DNA of 18,071 nt, taken from an uncultured Dialister sp. (GTDB taxonomy: Bacteria; Bacillota; Negativicutes; Veillonellales; Dialisteraceae). A program made the translations under genes and the position numbers. This document shows positions 1 to 7,251 of this stretch, one piece after another; position 1 is the first letter of the stretch, and each line of letters opens with the position of its first letter. Under the pieces are notes generated by a model. That model saw only the letters and a program-made list of their open reading frames with translations, did not search any database and was not told the DNA's origin. The stretch spans positions 1-18,071 of the forward strand of contig CAKQBK010000056.1 of the NCBI GenBank assembly GCA_934216155.1. The letters are read 5' to 3'.

Positions 1-100
1 ATGACTTTATATTTTGCCAATGGAATTACTAGATTTTATTGGTAATTGACGCATTTTTTCACGTGGGAAGTTTAAGTAATAACCAGCAGGCTTAAAAAGA

Positions 101-271
101 GTCATTGGTTTAAGGAGTGGTGACATGTATTTAAACCTTAAAACCATGACGATGTTAAAACGGCTAATTGTGAATGATGGACTAGGAAAGTAAACCCTAA
201 ACCCTCTTCTCTTTCTTTTAGTGCGAATTGATAAAAAAGGACACGGGTCCAACAACCAACAACCAACAAAA
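101..271. repeat. Intergenic composite repeat upstream of radA (A/B type)
   Basis: No gene is visible in 1-286. From 101 the stretch matches other gaps in the window. An imperfect inverted repeat (101-115 with 136-150, 13 of 15 positions pairing) is built from GGTTTAAGG. It is followed by the core GATGGACTAGGAAAGTAAAC (175-194), an AGTGCGAATTGATA-like box (220-233) and a CAACAACCAACAACC arm ending near 270, just before the radA ribosome binding site. Bases 1-100 show only AT-rich sequence with a short dyad around 18-43. A left GTTGTTGG arm is not seen and may lie outside the window. Confidence 0.7.
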
Positions 272-286
272 AACGGAGTAATCATC

Positions 287-1678
287 ATGGCTAATAAAAA
301 TCGTAGTAAATATGTATGTTCCAATTGTGGGGCGGAGTCGATTCGATGGCTGGGGAAGTGTCCCCAATGCGGTGAGTGGAATACCATGGAAGAAGTGGTA
401 GAGGAAGCGATGCCGAAAAACATGCGGATCAGTGAGGATGTAGTGACGTCCAAGAAACCGCAGAAACTTTCGGATGTGAATCTGGAGAATCATGAACGGA
501 TGCTTCTTCATATGCCTGAAGTGGACCGGCCCCTAGGGGGCGGCATTGTGCCTGGGTCGGTCATCCTTTGGGGTGGGGAGCCAGGGATTGGTAAGTCCAC
601 GTTGATTCTTCAGGTTTGTCAGGCCATGGCTGCTGCAGGACGGACGGTGCTGTATTGCAGCGGCGAAGAATCGGAAGCACAGATTAAGATGCGGGCCGAA
701 AGGCTCCATGTGGATGGAGAACATTGCCTGGTATACTCCGGCGGTAATTTGGACAGCATTGTGAAGGAAGCGGAAAATTTGAAACCGGCCATGCTGGTGA
801 TTGACTCCATTCAGACCATGTACATGTCTAGCAGTGAATCGCCTATGGGGAGTCCGGCCCAAATTCGAGATTGTACAGCAGTGCTGGTGCGGCTGGCGAA
901 AAATTATAATATTGCAGTCATGATTATCGGCCACGTGACGAAGGAAGGAAATCTGGCGGGACCTCGCATTTTGGAGCACATGGTGGACGTGGTGTTCTAT
1001 TTAGAAGGGGATCGGAGTTACCAATTTCGTGTGCTCCGGACGGTGAAGAACCGTTTCGGCTCTACCGCAGAATCGGGACTTTTCGTCATGGAAGCCCAAG
1101 GACTGAAAGGCATCGTGGACCCATCGACCTACTTACTTCGAGATCGGGCTAGTCTGACACCGGGGTCTACGGTGGTGGCATGCATGGAAGGCATGCGGCC
1201 GGTGCTGGTGGAAATACAGGCACTGACGGTGCACTCTGTACTGGCCATTCCTCGTCGCATTGCTGCTGGGTATGATTACAATCGGATGATCATTTTGTTG
1301 GCAGTTTTGGAAAAGCGGGGCCATTTCCCTTTCTCCACAGACGATGTGTATCTCAATGTGGCAGGAGGCTTCCGGGTCAAAGAAACCGCAGCTGATTTGG
1401 CGGTTGCTATGGCATTGATGTCCATCAAATCCGATGTATCCGTGCCAACAGGCGTGATGGCTCTGGGGGAAATCGGATTAACCGGCGAAATCATGCCGGT
1501 GTCTCGCATTGGGATTCGTCTCAAAGAAGCAGTGAAAATGAAATTTTCTCAATTCATTCTTCCTGAAAGAAATAAAAAAGAAGTGATGGATTTCTTCAAA
1601 GACAATCACTTGGAAAAAATCGCCGAACGGACTGTGTTTGTGCGGAATTTGAAAGAAGTGATGGAAGTAGTGAAATAG
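287..1678 (+). CDS. radA: DNA repair protein RadA (branch-migration ATPase)
   Basis: RadA (Sms) is a RecA-like ATPase that helps process recombination intermediates by branch migration. The 463-residue product has the family's usual length and layout. There is an N-terminal four-cysteine zinc finger (C11, C14, C25, C28), then a RecA core with Walker A GEPGIGKST at 97-105 and Walker B VIDSIQT at 171-177. The RadA signature KNRFG is at 254-258, and a Lon-protease-like C-terminal domain runs from about 270. The ATG at 287 is chosen because GGAG lies 8 nt upstream at 275-278 and the zinc finger follows at once. An in-frame GTG at 221 would add 22 residues encoded by the CAAC repeat and is rejected. 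In many Firmicutes radA sits after clpC and before disA; here the next gene is yacL. A repeat element begins directly after the stop codon. Confidence 0.97.
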   Translation: MANKNRSKYVCSNCGAESIRWLGKCPQCGEWNTMEEVVEEAMPKNMRISEDVVTSKKPQKLSDVNLENHERMLLHMPEVDRPLGGGIVPGSVILWGGEPGIGKSTLILQVCQAMAAAGRTVLYCSGEESEAQIKMRAERLHVDGEHCLVYSGGNLDSIVKEAENLKPAMLVIDSIQTMYMSSSESPMGSPAQIRDCTAVLVRLAKNYNIAVMIIGHVTKEGNLAGPRILEHMVDVVFYLEGDRSYQFRVLRTVKNRFGSTAESGLFVMEAQGLKGIVDPSTYLLRDRASLTPGSTVVACMEGMRPVLVEIQALTVHSVLAIPRRIAAGYDYNRMIILLAVLEKRGHFPFSTDDVYLNVAGGFRVKETAADLAVAMALMSIKSDVSVPTGVMALGEIGLTGEIMPVSRIGIRLKEAVKMKFSQFILPERNKKEVMDFFKDNHLEKIAERTVFVRNLKEVMEVVK

Positions 1679-1870
1679 TTGTTGGTTGATGGTTGTTAAT
1701 TGTTGGTTTATTTTTCGGGAGCTTCTGAGGCAACTTGCCTGGAAAAAAAGAGATATTGGTTTAGGGTTTAAGGTTTGAATGATAAACCCTAAACCTTAAA
1801 CCAATGAGGCTTTGCATTTGTGCAGAGTGTATCATCAGAATTCGGAACATAAACCAACAACCAACAACAA
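1679..1870. repeat. Nested inverted-repeat element A2 (radA-yacL gap)
   Basis: The outer arms are GTTGTTGGTTGATGGTTG-like at 1679-1710 and TAAACCAACAACCAACAAC at 1850-1868. The inner arms are ATTGGTTTAGGGTTTAAGG at 1755-1773 (continuing to 1776) and the complementary stretch 1784-1805. The inner arms pair at 20 of 22 positions; the differences arise because the heptads TTTAGGG and TTTAAGG are in swapped order. Between inner and outer right arms lies the box ATCATCAGAATTCGGAACAT (1830-1849) shared with other copies. The element starts right after the radA stop and ends 5 bp before the yacL -35 box. No U-tract terminator is seen after radA, so this structure may serve as the 3' end. Confidence 0.8.
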
Positions 1871-1875
1871 AACTA

Positions 1876-1904
1876 GTGAAATTCTCTTGCAACTTTGCTA
1901 TAAT
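1876..1904 (+). promoter_or_regulatory. Promoter of yacL-ispDF
   Basis: Sigma-70/SigA-type promoter: GTGAAA (-35, 4 of 6 to consensus, 1876-1881), 17-bp spacer, TATAAT (1899-1904). A TGC directly in front makes an extended -10. Transcription should start near 1911, leaving a leader of about 70 nt before the ATG at 1980. Confidence 0.75.
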
Positions 1905-1979
1905 AAGGTAATGCACAGGAGAATCTGTTTTTCGTGCGCCTATAACAATAATAAATTGTAAAGATAAGAGGATGCAGAG

Positions 1980-3092
1980 ATGCCGGAAAAAATATTACGA
2001 ACCATATTTGTTCTGCTCTTTACGGTCCTGGGAATTGTGCTTTCGCGACAGGGCGAGTCCGTACTCACCGCTCTACTTCCAAGTTCTGTATTGACAGAGA
2101 CGATTTTGGGAATTACTTTTATGTCTCTGGGAGCCATGCTGCTTGGTGGGATTCTAGGGGCCATCGTGGGATGTGCTATTTCTCCTTACCTGATTCGCAG
2201 TCTTTTCGGGTTTACATCTCGAATGGAAAAGTCCTTGTCTGCCATGAATACCCAGGATCTGTTTGCTGGGACCATGGGACTCTTTTTAGGACTTATCATT
2301 GCAAACTTGGTGGGGCTGGCTTTTGGCAGTGTGCCGTATATCGGGCCTTATGTTTCCGTGGTACTGAGTATCATTTTGGGATACTTGGGAATGCATTTGG
2401 CAGTGAGCAAGAAGGCAGAGCTGGCTAGTTGGTTCAAATTCCATGCGGAAGCAAAGAGTGAAAAAGAAAAGAAAAAGGCCAAAGAGAAAAATCCGGGGAA
2501 ATTGCTGGATACGAATATCATCATCGATGGTCGTGTGGCAGATATTTACCAGACAGGCTTTTTGGAAGGTCCCATTGTGGTGCCTGTTTTTGTGCTGGAA
2601 GAATTGCAAAAAATTGCGGATAGTTCCGATGTGCTGAAACGAAATAGGGGCCGCCGTGGACTGGACATTCTGAACCATATGAGAAAGAAACATAGAGAAG
2701 ATATCAAGATTATCACCGATGATTTTGAAGACATCAATGAAGTGGATTCTAAGCTCATCAAGTTGGCCCGGGAAAAAGGGTACAAAATTATCACCAATGA
2801 TTACAACCTAAATAAAGTAGCAGAGTTGCAAGGGGTCACAGTGCTGAACATGAATGACCTGGCCATTGCGGTGAAGCCTGCGGTGATTCCAGGAGAGCAG
2901 ATTTTTGTTCAGTTGGTGAAGAACGGAAAAGAAGAAGGACAGGGCGTAGCCTACCTGGAAGATGGCACCATGATTGTTGTAGAAGATGGCAGCCAGTGCA
3001 TTGGACGGGAAGTGCCGGTAATTATTACGTCTGTGTTACAGACCTCGGCAGGAAAAATGATTTTTGCGAAATTGGAAAATGAAGTGGCATGA
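1980..3092 (+). CDS. yacL: PIN/TRAM-domain membrane protein (YacL type)
   Basis: A 370-residue protein with the layout of B. subtilis YacL. The N-terminal half is hydrophobic with about four membrane segments (roughly 5-23, 41-68, 95-116, 120-142). A lysine-rich linker (150-172) follows, then a PIN nuclease-like domain (about 174-295) and a TRAM RNA-binding domain (about 300-365). Conserved PIN acidic residues are present: D177 in LLDTN, E207/E208, D256 and D274 in TNDYN. The fold therefore predicts a membrane-anchored metal-dependent ribonuclease or RNA-binding protein, but the substrate is unknown to me. AAGAGG at 1966-1971 sits 8 nt before the ATG. Its stop overlaps the ispDF start (ATGA), so the two genes are very probably co-transcribed from the promoter at 1876-1904. 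The position after radA fits Firmicutes synteny. Confidence 0.92.
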   Translation: MPEKILRTIFVLLFTVLGIVLSRQGESVLTALLPSSVLTETILGITFMSLGAMLLGGILGAIVGCAISPYLIRSLFGFTSRMEKSLSAMNTQDLFAGTMGLFLGLIIANLVGLAFGSVPYIGPYVSVVLSIILGYLGMHLAVSKKAELASWFKFHAEAKSEKEKKKAKEKNPGKLLDTNIIIDGRVADIYQTGFLEGPIVVPVFVLEELQKIADSSDVLKRNRGRRGLDILNHMRKKHREDIKIITDDFEDINEVDSKLIKLAREKGYKIITNDYNLNKVAELQGVTVLNMNDLAIAVKPAVIPGEQIFVQLVKNGKEEGQGVAYLEDGTMIVVEDGSQCIGREVPVIITSVLQTSAGKMIFAKLENEVA

Positions 3093-4246
3093 ATAGTTTG
3101 ATATTGGTGGCAGCCGGACAGGGGAGTCGCATGGGGGCACCTGTCAATAAATTGCTGCTGGAACATCAGGGACATCCCTTGGTGGCTTATACATTGAAAA
3201 ATGTATTTGCTAGTCAGGAATTGTCTGAGCTGATTATTGTTGCAAGAAAAGAAGAACAAGCAATTTTCAAGAAAATTGTAGATACCGTATCCCATCATAT
3301 TCCGGTGAAATTTGCGCCGGGAGGAAATACGCGGGTCGATTCGGTGAGAAATGGGCTTTCTATGCTGGCATCGGCTTCAGAAAAGGTGCTGGTTCACGAT
3401 GGGGCCCGGCCTTTTGTGGATGGAAATACCATCGATAGAGCATTTCGCACCATTTCCAAGGAACACCCGGCAGTGGCCGTGGGCCTTCCTTGTGTGGACA
3501 CCATCAAAGAAGTGGAACATGAAACCATTCTTTCTACGCCGGATCGAAGTCGTCTCTATCGGGCACAGACGCCGCAAGGGGCATTTTCTGCCTTGCTGTT
3601 GCAGGCCATGGGAGATTTGCCCTCCGTGGAAGGTGTCACCGATGATGCGTCGATTTTGGAGCGAGCAGGGGTGCCTGTGAAAATTGTTCCCGGCAATGAG
3701 GATTTCTTCAAAGTCACCACCCCGGCAGATTGGAGACGATTTGTGCAGATGATACAGAAAAAAGAATTTCCTTTCCGCATCGGACAAGGCTATGATATTC
3801 ATCGCTATGATGAGACACGGCCGCTGATGCTTGGCGGCGTGCGTATCGCGGATACTGGCGGTCTTCTGGGACATAGCGATGCAGATGTACTACTCCATGC
3901 CATCATGGACGCCATGCTAGGAGCCGCGGGTCTTCCCGATATTGGTCATTATTTTCCTGACACCGACGAGCGATTTGCTGGAGCGGACAGTAAGAAATTG
4001 CTGCTGGAAGTGAAGCGAATCATCGGCGAAGCGGGCTATGAAGTAGGAAATATCGATAGCACCGTGATTGCCGAAAAACCGAAATTGGCATCCCATATTT
4101 CTGCCATCAAGCACTCCATCGCAGAAGCTTTGGAAATAGAAGATCACCAAGTGGGTGTCAAAGCCACCACCAATGAAAAACTTGGCTGTGTTGGCCGCAA
4201 AGAAGGCATGGCCGCTATGGCATCGGTGATGCTATATAAAAAATAA
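3089..4246 (+). CDS. ispDF: Bifunctional IspD/IspF isoprenoid (MEP pathway) enzyme
   Basis: The 385-residue product fuses two enzymes of the methylerythritol phosphate pathway. Residues 1-225 are 2-C-methyl-D-erythritol 4-phosphate cytidylyltransferase (IspD): nucleotide loop AAGQGSRMG at 8-16, K21, HDGARPF at 103-109, and KVTTPAD with K208. Residues 230-385 are 2-C-methyl-D-erythritol 2,4-cyclodiphosphate synthase (IspF): metal ligands D236 and H238 in GYDIHRY, GHSDAD at 261-266 with H270 as third metal ligand, and DIGHYFPD at 284-291. Both active sites look intact. In Bacillus these are two adjacent genes. The ATG overlaps the yacL stop by 4 nt, implying translational coupling. A repeat element begins directly after the stop and no classic terminator is seen. 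Confidence 0.96.
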   Translation: MNSLILVAAGQGSRMGAPVNKLLLEHQGHPLVAYTLKNVFASQELSELIIVARKEEQAIFKKIVDTVSHHIPVKFAPGGNTRVDSVRNGLSMLASASEKVLVHDGARPFVDGNTIDRAFRTISKEHPAVAVGLPCVDTIKEVEHETILSTPDRSRLYRAQTPQGAFSALLLQAMGDLPSVEGVTDDASILERAGVPVKIVPGNEDFFKVTTPADWRRFVQMIQKKEFPFRIGQGYDIHRYDETRPLMLGGVRIADTGGLLGHSDADVLLHAIMDAMLGAAGLPDIGHYFPDTDERFAGADSKKLLLEVKRIIGEAGYEVGNIDSTVIAEKPKLASHISAIKHSIAEALEIEDHQVGVKATTNEKLGCVGRKEGMAAMASVMLYKK

Positions 4247-4248
4247 GA

Positions 4249-4436
4249 AAATAGGTTATTATTCTACAGATTCCGCTTGATACACGAAAGCAAGGTATCA
4301 CCATCTTCAAGGTTATAAGGGTTATAAAAGGGTTATGCGAGAAATTTGACATAACATAATCTTTTATTCCCTTAATGGAAGCGGTTACTTTACCAATTGG
4401 TATCTTGTAGATCTAGCGGAGTAATAACCTATTCCC
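4249..4436. repeat. Nested inverted-repeat element C1 (after ispDF)
   Basis: The outer arms are AATAGGTTATTA (about 4252) and TAATAACCTATT (about 4422), each with a TCCGCT/AGCGGA box inside. The inner left arm is AAGGTTATAAGGGTTATAAA (from 4309), running into GGGTTATG; the inner right arm from about 4351 (CATAACATAATC...TTCCCTT) is a decayed partner. It shares its flank (GATCTAGCGGAGTAATAACC at 4409-4428) and core words with the element at 6116-6314. It occupies the gap between the ispDF stop and the gltX promoter. Confidence 0.7.
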
Positions 4437-4447
4437 ACATAATATAT

Positions 4448-4618
4448 TTTTGTTGTTTATTAGTTATTGGTGTATAATCTGTATTGATTATATTCACATA
4501 GATTATTGGTTTAGGGGTTGTAATTTTCAAAGTTCCCTAAACCAATGAGGATTTCCTTTAGTGCCAATTGGTACTATAGAACACGGAAATTAAACCAACA
4601 ACCATCAACTAACAACAC
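4448..4618. repeat. Composite repeat A3 in the gltX leader
   Basis: A decayed GTTGTT-rich left arm (about 4448-4470) faces a right arm AACCAACAACCATCAACTAA (about 4594-4613). The inner arms ATTGGTTTAGGG (4505-4516) and CCCTAAACCAAT (4535-4546) form a perfect 12-bp stem. After it come TTTAGTGCCAATTGGTA (4557-4573) and GAACACGGAAATTAAACC (4579-4596), the same boxes as upstream of radA. The CAAC arm ends about 6 nt before the gltX Shine-Dalgarno, so most of this element would be in the gltX 5' leader. Confidence 0.7.
4450..4478 (+). promoter_or_regulatory. Probable promoter of gltX
   Basis: TTGTTG (4450-4455), 17-bp spacer, perfect TATAAT (4473-4478). The -35 is only 3 of 6 and lies in the decayed left arm of the repeat, so the strength is uncertain. 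It would give a leader of about 155 nt. Confidence 0.5.
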
Positions 4619-4641
4619 AATTTAAGGAGGAATTTATTCTC

Positions 4642-6102
4642 ATGGACAAGAAACTGAAAGTTCGTTTTGCACCGAGCCCCACAGGCCCATTTCATATCGG
4701 TGGTGCCCGCAGTGCGCTTTTCAACTGGCTGGTAGCTCGTCATGCTGGCGGCACCTTCCTGGTTCGTATCGAAGACACCGATCTGAAGCGCTCTACCAAG
4801 GAATCTGAAGAAAACATCAAAGAATCTCTGAAATGGCTGGGCATGAACTGGGATGAAGGTATCGATGTAGGCGGACCGAATGGTCCATATCGTCAGACCG
4901 AACGTCTGGATATTTATAAAAAAGAAGTACAGCGCCTCTTGGATGAAGGCAAAGCTTACTATTGTTACTGCAGTGCTGAAGAATTGGAAGAAAGCCGCCA
5001 GGCACAGCTCAAAGAAGGCAAGACCCCGGTATATGATGAACATTGCCGCCATCTGACTGAAGAAGAAATCGCTAAATACAAAGCAGAAGGCAGAAAACCG
5101 GTCATTCGTCTAAAAGTAAGAAAAGAAGGCGTCTTTGCTTTTGATGATATGGTTCGTGGTCATGTAGAATTCCAGGCGGCTGGTGTAGGTGATTTCATTA
5201 TCGTGAAATCCGATGGTATTCCGGTGTACAACTTCGCTGTAGTTATCGATGATGCTCTGATGGGCGTTACCCACGTCATTCGTGCAGAAGAACACCTGTC
5301 CAATACCCCTCGTCAGCTGGCACTCTATGAAGCACTGGGCTATGAAGTGCCGAAATTTGGTCATATTTCCTTGATTCTTGGAGAAGACCACAAGAAGATG
5401 AGTAAACGCCACGGTGCGACCTCTGTCACCGAATATAGAAATATGGGCTACCTGCCACAGGCTGTAGTAAACTATCTGGCACTTCTTGGCTGGACACCGA
5501 AGGGGGAACAGGAAATCTTCACCGAAGAAGAGCTGATTCAGCAGTTCTCCATGAAAAGAGTTTCTTCCAACGATGCCGTATTTGACATCAATAAACTGAA
5601 CTGGATCAACTTCCAGTACATGAAGAAACTGAACGAAGAAGAACTTTTCGACGTGGTATTCCCATTCCTGGTTAAAGCAGGTTATGCAGAAGAAAATCCG
5701 TCCGCTGAAAAGAAAGATTGGCTGAAACGGGTGGTATGGTACATGAAAGACCATATTTACTACGCAGGCCAGGCAGCTGACGAATTGAAACTCTTCTTTG
5801 AAGATATGCCTGAACTGACCGATGCAGAAGTGCTGGAAATCATGAAAGCCGACACCAGCAAACAGCTCCTCACCGCTTTCATTGCTGCTTTGGAACAGCT
5901 GGAATCCTTCGACCAGGCTTCCATTAAGAAATGCTTCAACGCATGCATGAAAGAAAATGGCATCAAAGGTAAAGCTGCCTATGAACCAACCCGTATCGCT
6001 CTCACCGGCGTTACCCAGGGACCGGGCATGTTTGAAATGATGGAACTCTTTGGCAGAGAAAAGACGATGAAGAGACTGAATGACGCTTTGAAATATTGCT
6101 AA
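4642..6102 (+). CDS. gltX: Glutamyl-tRNA synthetase
   Basis: Class I aminoacyl-tRNA synthetase that charges tRNA with glutamate; 486 residues, normal for bacterial GluRS. The HIGH-type motif is H18-I19-G20 in PSPTGPFHIGGAR. The zinc-ligand pattern is C108, C110, C135 and H137. The second ATP motif KMSKR is at 252-256, followed by the helical anticodon-binding region from about 320. AGGAGG at 4625-4630 lies 11 nt upstream of the ATG. Codon use leans to CTG, CGT and GGT, as in rpsO and thrS, and differs from the CGG-richer radA and SNF2 genes, which fits high expression. The order radA-yacL-ispDF-gltX is Firmicutes-typical. Whether this enzyme also charges tRNA-Gln for GatCAB cannot be told from the window. 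Confidence 0.98.
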   Translation: MDKKLKVRFAPSPTGPFHIGGARSALFNWLVARHAGGTFLVRIEDTDLKRSTKESEENIKESLKWLGMNWDEGIDVGGPNGPYRQTERLDIYKKEVQRLLDEGKAYYCYCSAEELEESRQAQLKEGKTPVYDEHCRHLTEEEIAKYKAEGRKPVIRLKVRKEGVFAFDDMVRGHVEFQAAGVGDFIIVKSDGIPVYNFAVVIDDALMGVTHVIRAEEHLSNTPRQLALYEALGYEVPKFGHISLILGEDHKKMSKRHGATSVTEYRNMGYLPQAVVNYLALLGWTPKGEQEIFTEEELIQQFSMKRVSSNDAVFDINKLNWINFQYMKKLNEEELFDVVFPFLVKAGYAEENPSAEKKDWLKRVVWYMKDHIYYAGQAADELKLFFEDMPELTDAEVLEIMKADTSKQLLTAFIAALEQLESFDQASIKKCFNACMKENGIKGKAAYEPTRIALTGVTQGPGMFEMMELFGREKTMKRLNDALKYC

Positions 6103-6115
6103 TTGTTAGCGGCAG

Positions 6116-6314
6116 AATATAAAGGTTATTGTCCTGCTGTATTCTAATGCCTAACAAATAGCGAATACCGCCTGTCAAAAGGTTATAAAGGTTACAAAGG
6201 GTTATGAGATTTACGATAGTCCCATAACCTTTTATAACCCTTCATACCCTTTTGATAGGCGGTATATTTTGTTTGTTAGATAGAAGAATCTAGCAGAACA
6301 ATAACCTTTATAGC
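6116..6314. repeat. Long near-perfect nested palindrome C2 (gltX-rpsO gap)
   Basis: An almost continuous dyad centred near 6215. The outermost arms are TATAAAGGTTATTGTCCTGC (from 6118) and GCAGAACAATAACCTTTATA (ending 6312). The next pair is TAACAAA / TTTGTTA, then ATACCGCC (about 6165) / GGCGGTAT (about 6256), then AAAAGGTTATAAAGG- and CCTTTTATAACC-like core arms with GGGTTATG / CATAACC at the tip. It starts about 14 nt after the gltX stop and ends 9 bp before the rpsO -35 box. In RNA it would form a giant hairpin of roughly 195 nt. Confidence 0.85.
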
Positions 6315-6322
6315 AAACCCAC

Positions 6323-6351
6323 TTGCATCTCATGCCACTTTACGCTATAAT
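6323..6351 (+). promoter_or_regulatory. Promoter of rpsO
   Basis: TTGCAT (6323-6328), 17-bp spacer, TATAAT (6346-6351). Predicted start near 6358, giving a leader of about 80 nt that holds the structured region 6370-6410. Confidence 0.7.
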
Positions 6352-6369
6352 ATCAAACGTATGTGAACT

Positions 6370-6410
6370 GTATCTCAGTTTTGCGCTGTCTCCGGCGGGG
6401 ACTTAGATAC
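6370..6410 (+). promoter_or_regulatory. Structured rpsO leader, possible S15 autoregulatory site
   Basis: GTATCT (6370-6375) can pair with AGATAC (6405-6410), enclosing the hairpin GTCTCC (6388-6393), loop GGC, GGGGAC (6397-6402). The structure ends 18 nt before the Shine-Dalgarno. S15 binding to its own mRNA leader is known in several bacteria, with structures that differ between groups; assigning that role here is inference. Confidence 0.4.
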
Positions 6411-6439
6411 GGCAATTTATTTATTTTTAGGAGGCTATT

Positions 6440-6709
6440 ATGTTAACAGCTGAAGCAAAGAAAGAAATCATTGAACAGTACGCTACCCATGAAGGTGACA
6501 CCGGATCTTGCGAAGTACAGATCGCTATCCTCTCCAAGAGAATCGCTCTTCTCACCGAACATCTGAAATCCCACAAGAAAGACCATCATTCCCGTCGTGG
6601 TCTGCTGAAAATGGTTGGTCAGAGAAGAAACATGCTCGCATACCTCAAAGGCGAAGATATTGAACGTTACAGAGCTCTTGGTGCAAAACTGGGCCTGCGT
6701 CTGAAATAA
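6440..6709 (+). CDS. rpsO: 30S ribosomal protein S15
   Basis: S15 binds 16S rRNA early in assembly of the small subunit platform. The 89-residue length is standard. The conserved blocks are present: DTGS at 20-23 with E25 and Q27, [11 protein letters not shown] at 46-56, and [10 protein letters not shown] at 61-70. AGGAGG (6429-6434) sits 5 nt before the ATG. It has its own promoter and terminator, so it appears monocistronic. In most bacteria pnp (polynucleotide phosphorylase) follows; here the next gene is an SNF2 ATPase more than 500 bp away. Confidence 0.98.
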   Translation: MLTAEAKKEIIEQYATHEGDTGSCEVQIAILSKRIALLTEHLKSHKKDHHSRRGLLKMVGQRRNMLAYLKGEDIERYRALGAKLGLRLK

Positions 6710-6726
6710 TTGACCTTGCTTATGGA

Positions 6727-6759
6727 TCCCTGCAGAAGGAAACTTCTGCAGGGATTTTT
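6727..6759 (+). terminator. Intrinsic terminator of rpsO
   Basis: A perfect 12-bp stem TCCCTGCAGAAG / CTTCTGCAGGGA (6727-6738 with 6743-6754) is closed by a GAAA tetraloop and followed by TTTTT (6755-6759). Confidence 0.95.
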
Positions 6760-6846
6760 GCGTTGCGGAGATTTTGAGAGAATGATATATTTGAAGTAGT
6801 GACTGGTTATTAATTCATCTTTCAACTGCTAAGAAAATGGATTATC

Positions 6847-7240
6847 GATTGTTGCTGGTTGTTGGTTGATTGTTGTTGGGGCTTTCCGTGTTCGTAAGTG
6901 ACATGTAGGCCGTGCTAAGAGAAGTATTGATTTAGGGATAGGGTTTATTTCCCGAGTTCTATACTGACACTTTTCAAAAAAAGATCGGATGGGTTTGGGG
7001 TTTACTTTCCGAGGCCATCATTCTCCAATGAACTGTCATGAAACAGTCATTGGTTTAAGGTTTAAATACAGAACATCAAATCCTAAACCAATAGCGCTTT
7101 CATTTTGTGCGTGTTGATACAGAAGAACTTGGAAAGTAAGCCTTAAACCATTGTCTCTTTGAACACGGTCTAGATGAATATAGCAGACCCGGAGAATAAA
7201 CCAACAACCAACAACTAACAACCATCAACCAATATCAATC
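6847..7240. repeat. Multiply nested repeat element A4 (rpsO-SNF2 gap)
   Basis: The outer arms are GATTGTTGCTGGTTGTTGG (6847-6865, continuing to 6879) and the CAAC-rich stretch 7198-7239. Inside, CCGTGTTC near 6887 pairs with GAACACGG near 7160. The TTTAGGG-like stretch near 6932-6960 is complementary to 7110-7150. A reversed copy of the GGAAAGTAAACC core lies at 6992-7023. An ATTGGTTTAAGGTTT hairpin uses 7049-7063 with 7078-7092. This explains most of the 540 bp between rpsO and the SNF2 gene; I find no gene and no convincing promoter there. The right arm stops just before the SNF2 Shine-Dalgarno. Confidence 0.75.
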
Positions 7241-7251
7241 AAGGAGACATT

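Noticed and set aside
221..286. Upstream GTG start adding 22 residues to RadA
   Set aside because: The added codons come from the CAAC repeat. The ATG at 287 has a proper Shine-Dalgarno and gives the standard RadA N-terminus.
7..453. Reverse-strand open frame at the left edge
   Set aside because: It overlaps radA and the repeat region, with low-complexity translation and no recognisable domain.
1755..1805. TTTAGGG repeats resembling plant-type telomeric DNA
   Set aside because: Only one or two units per arm, in inverted orientation and mixed with TTTAAGG, inside a bacterial gene cluster.
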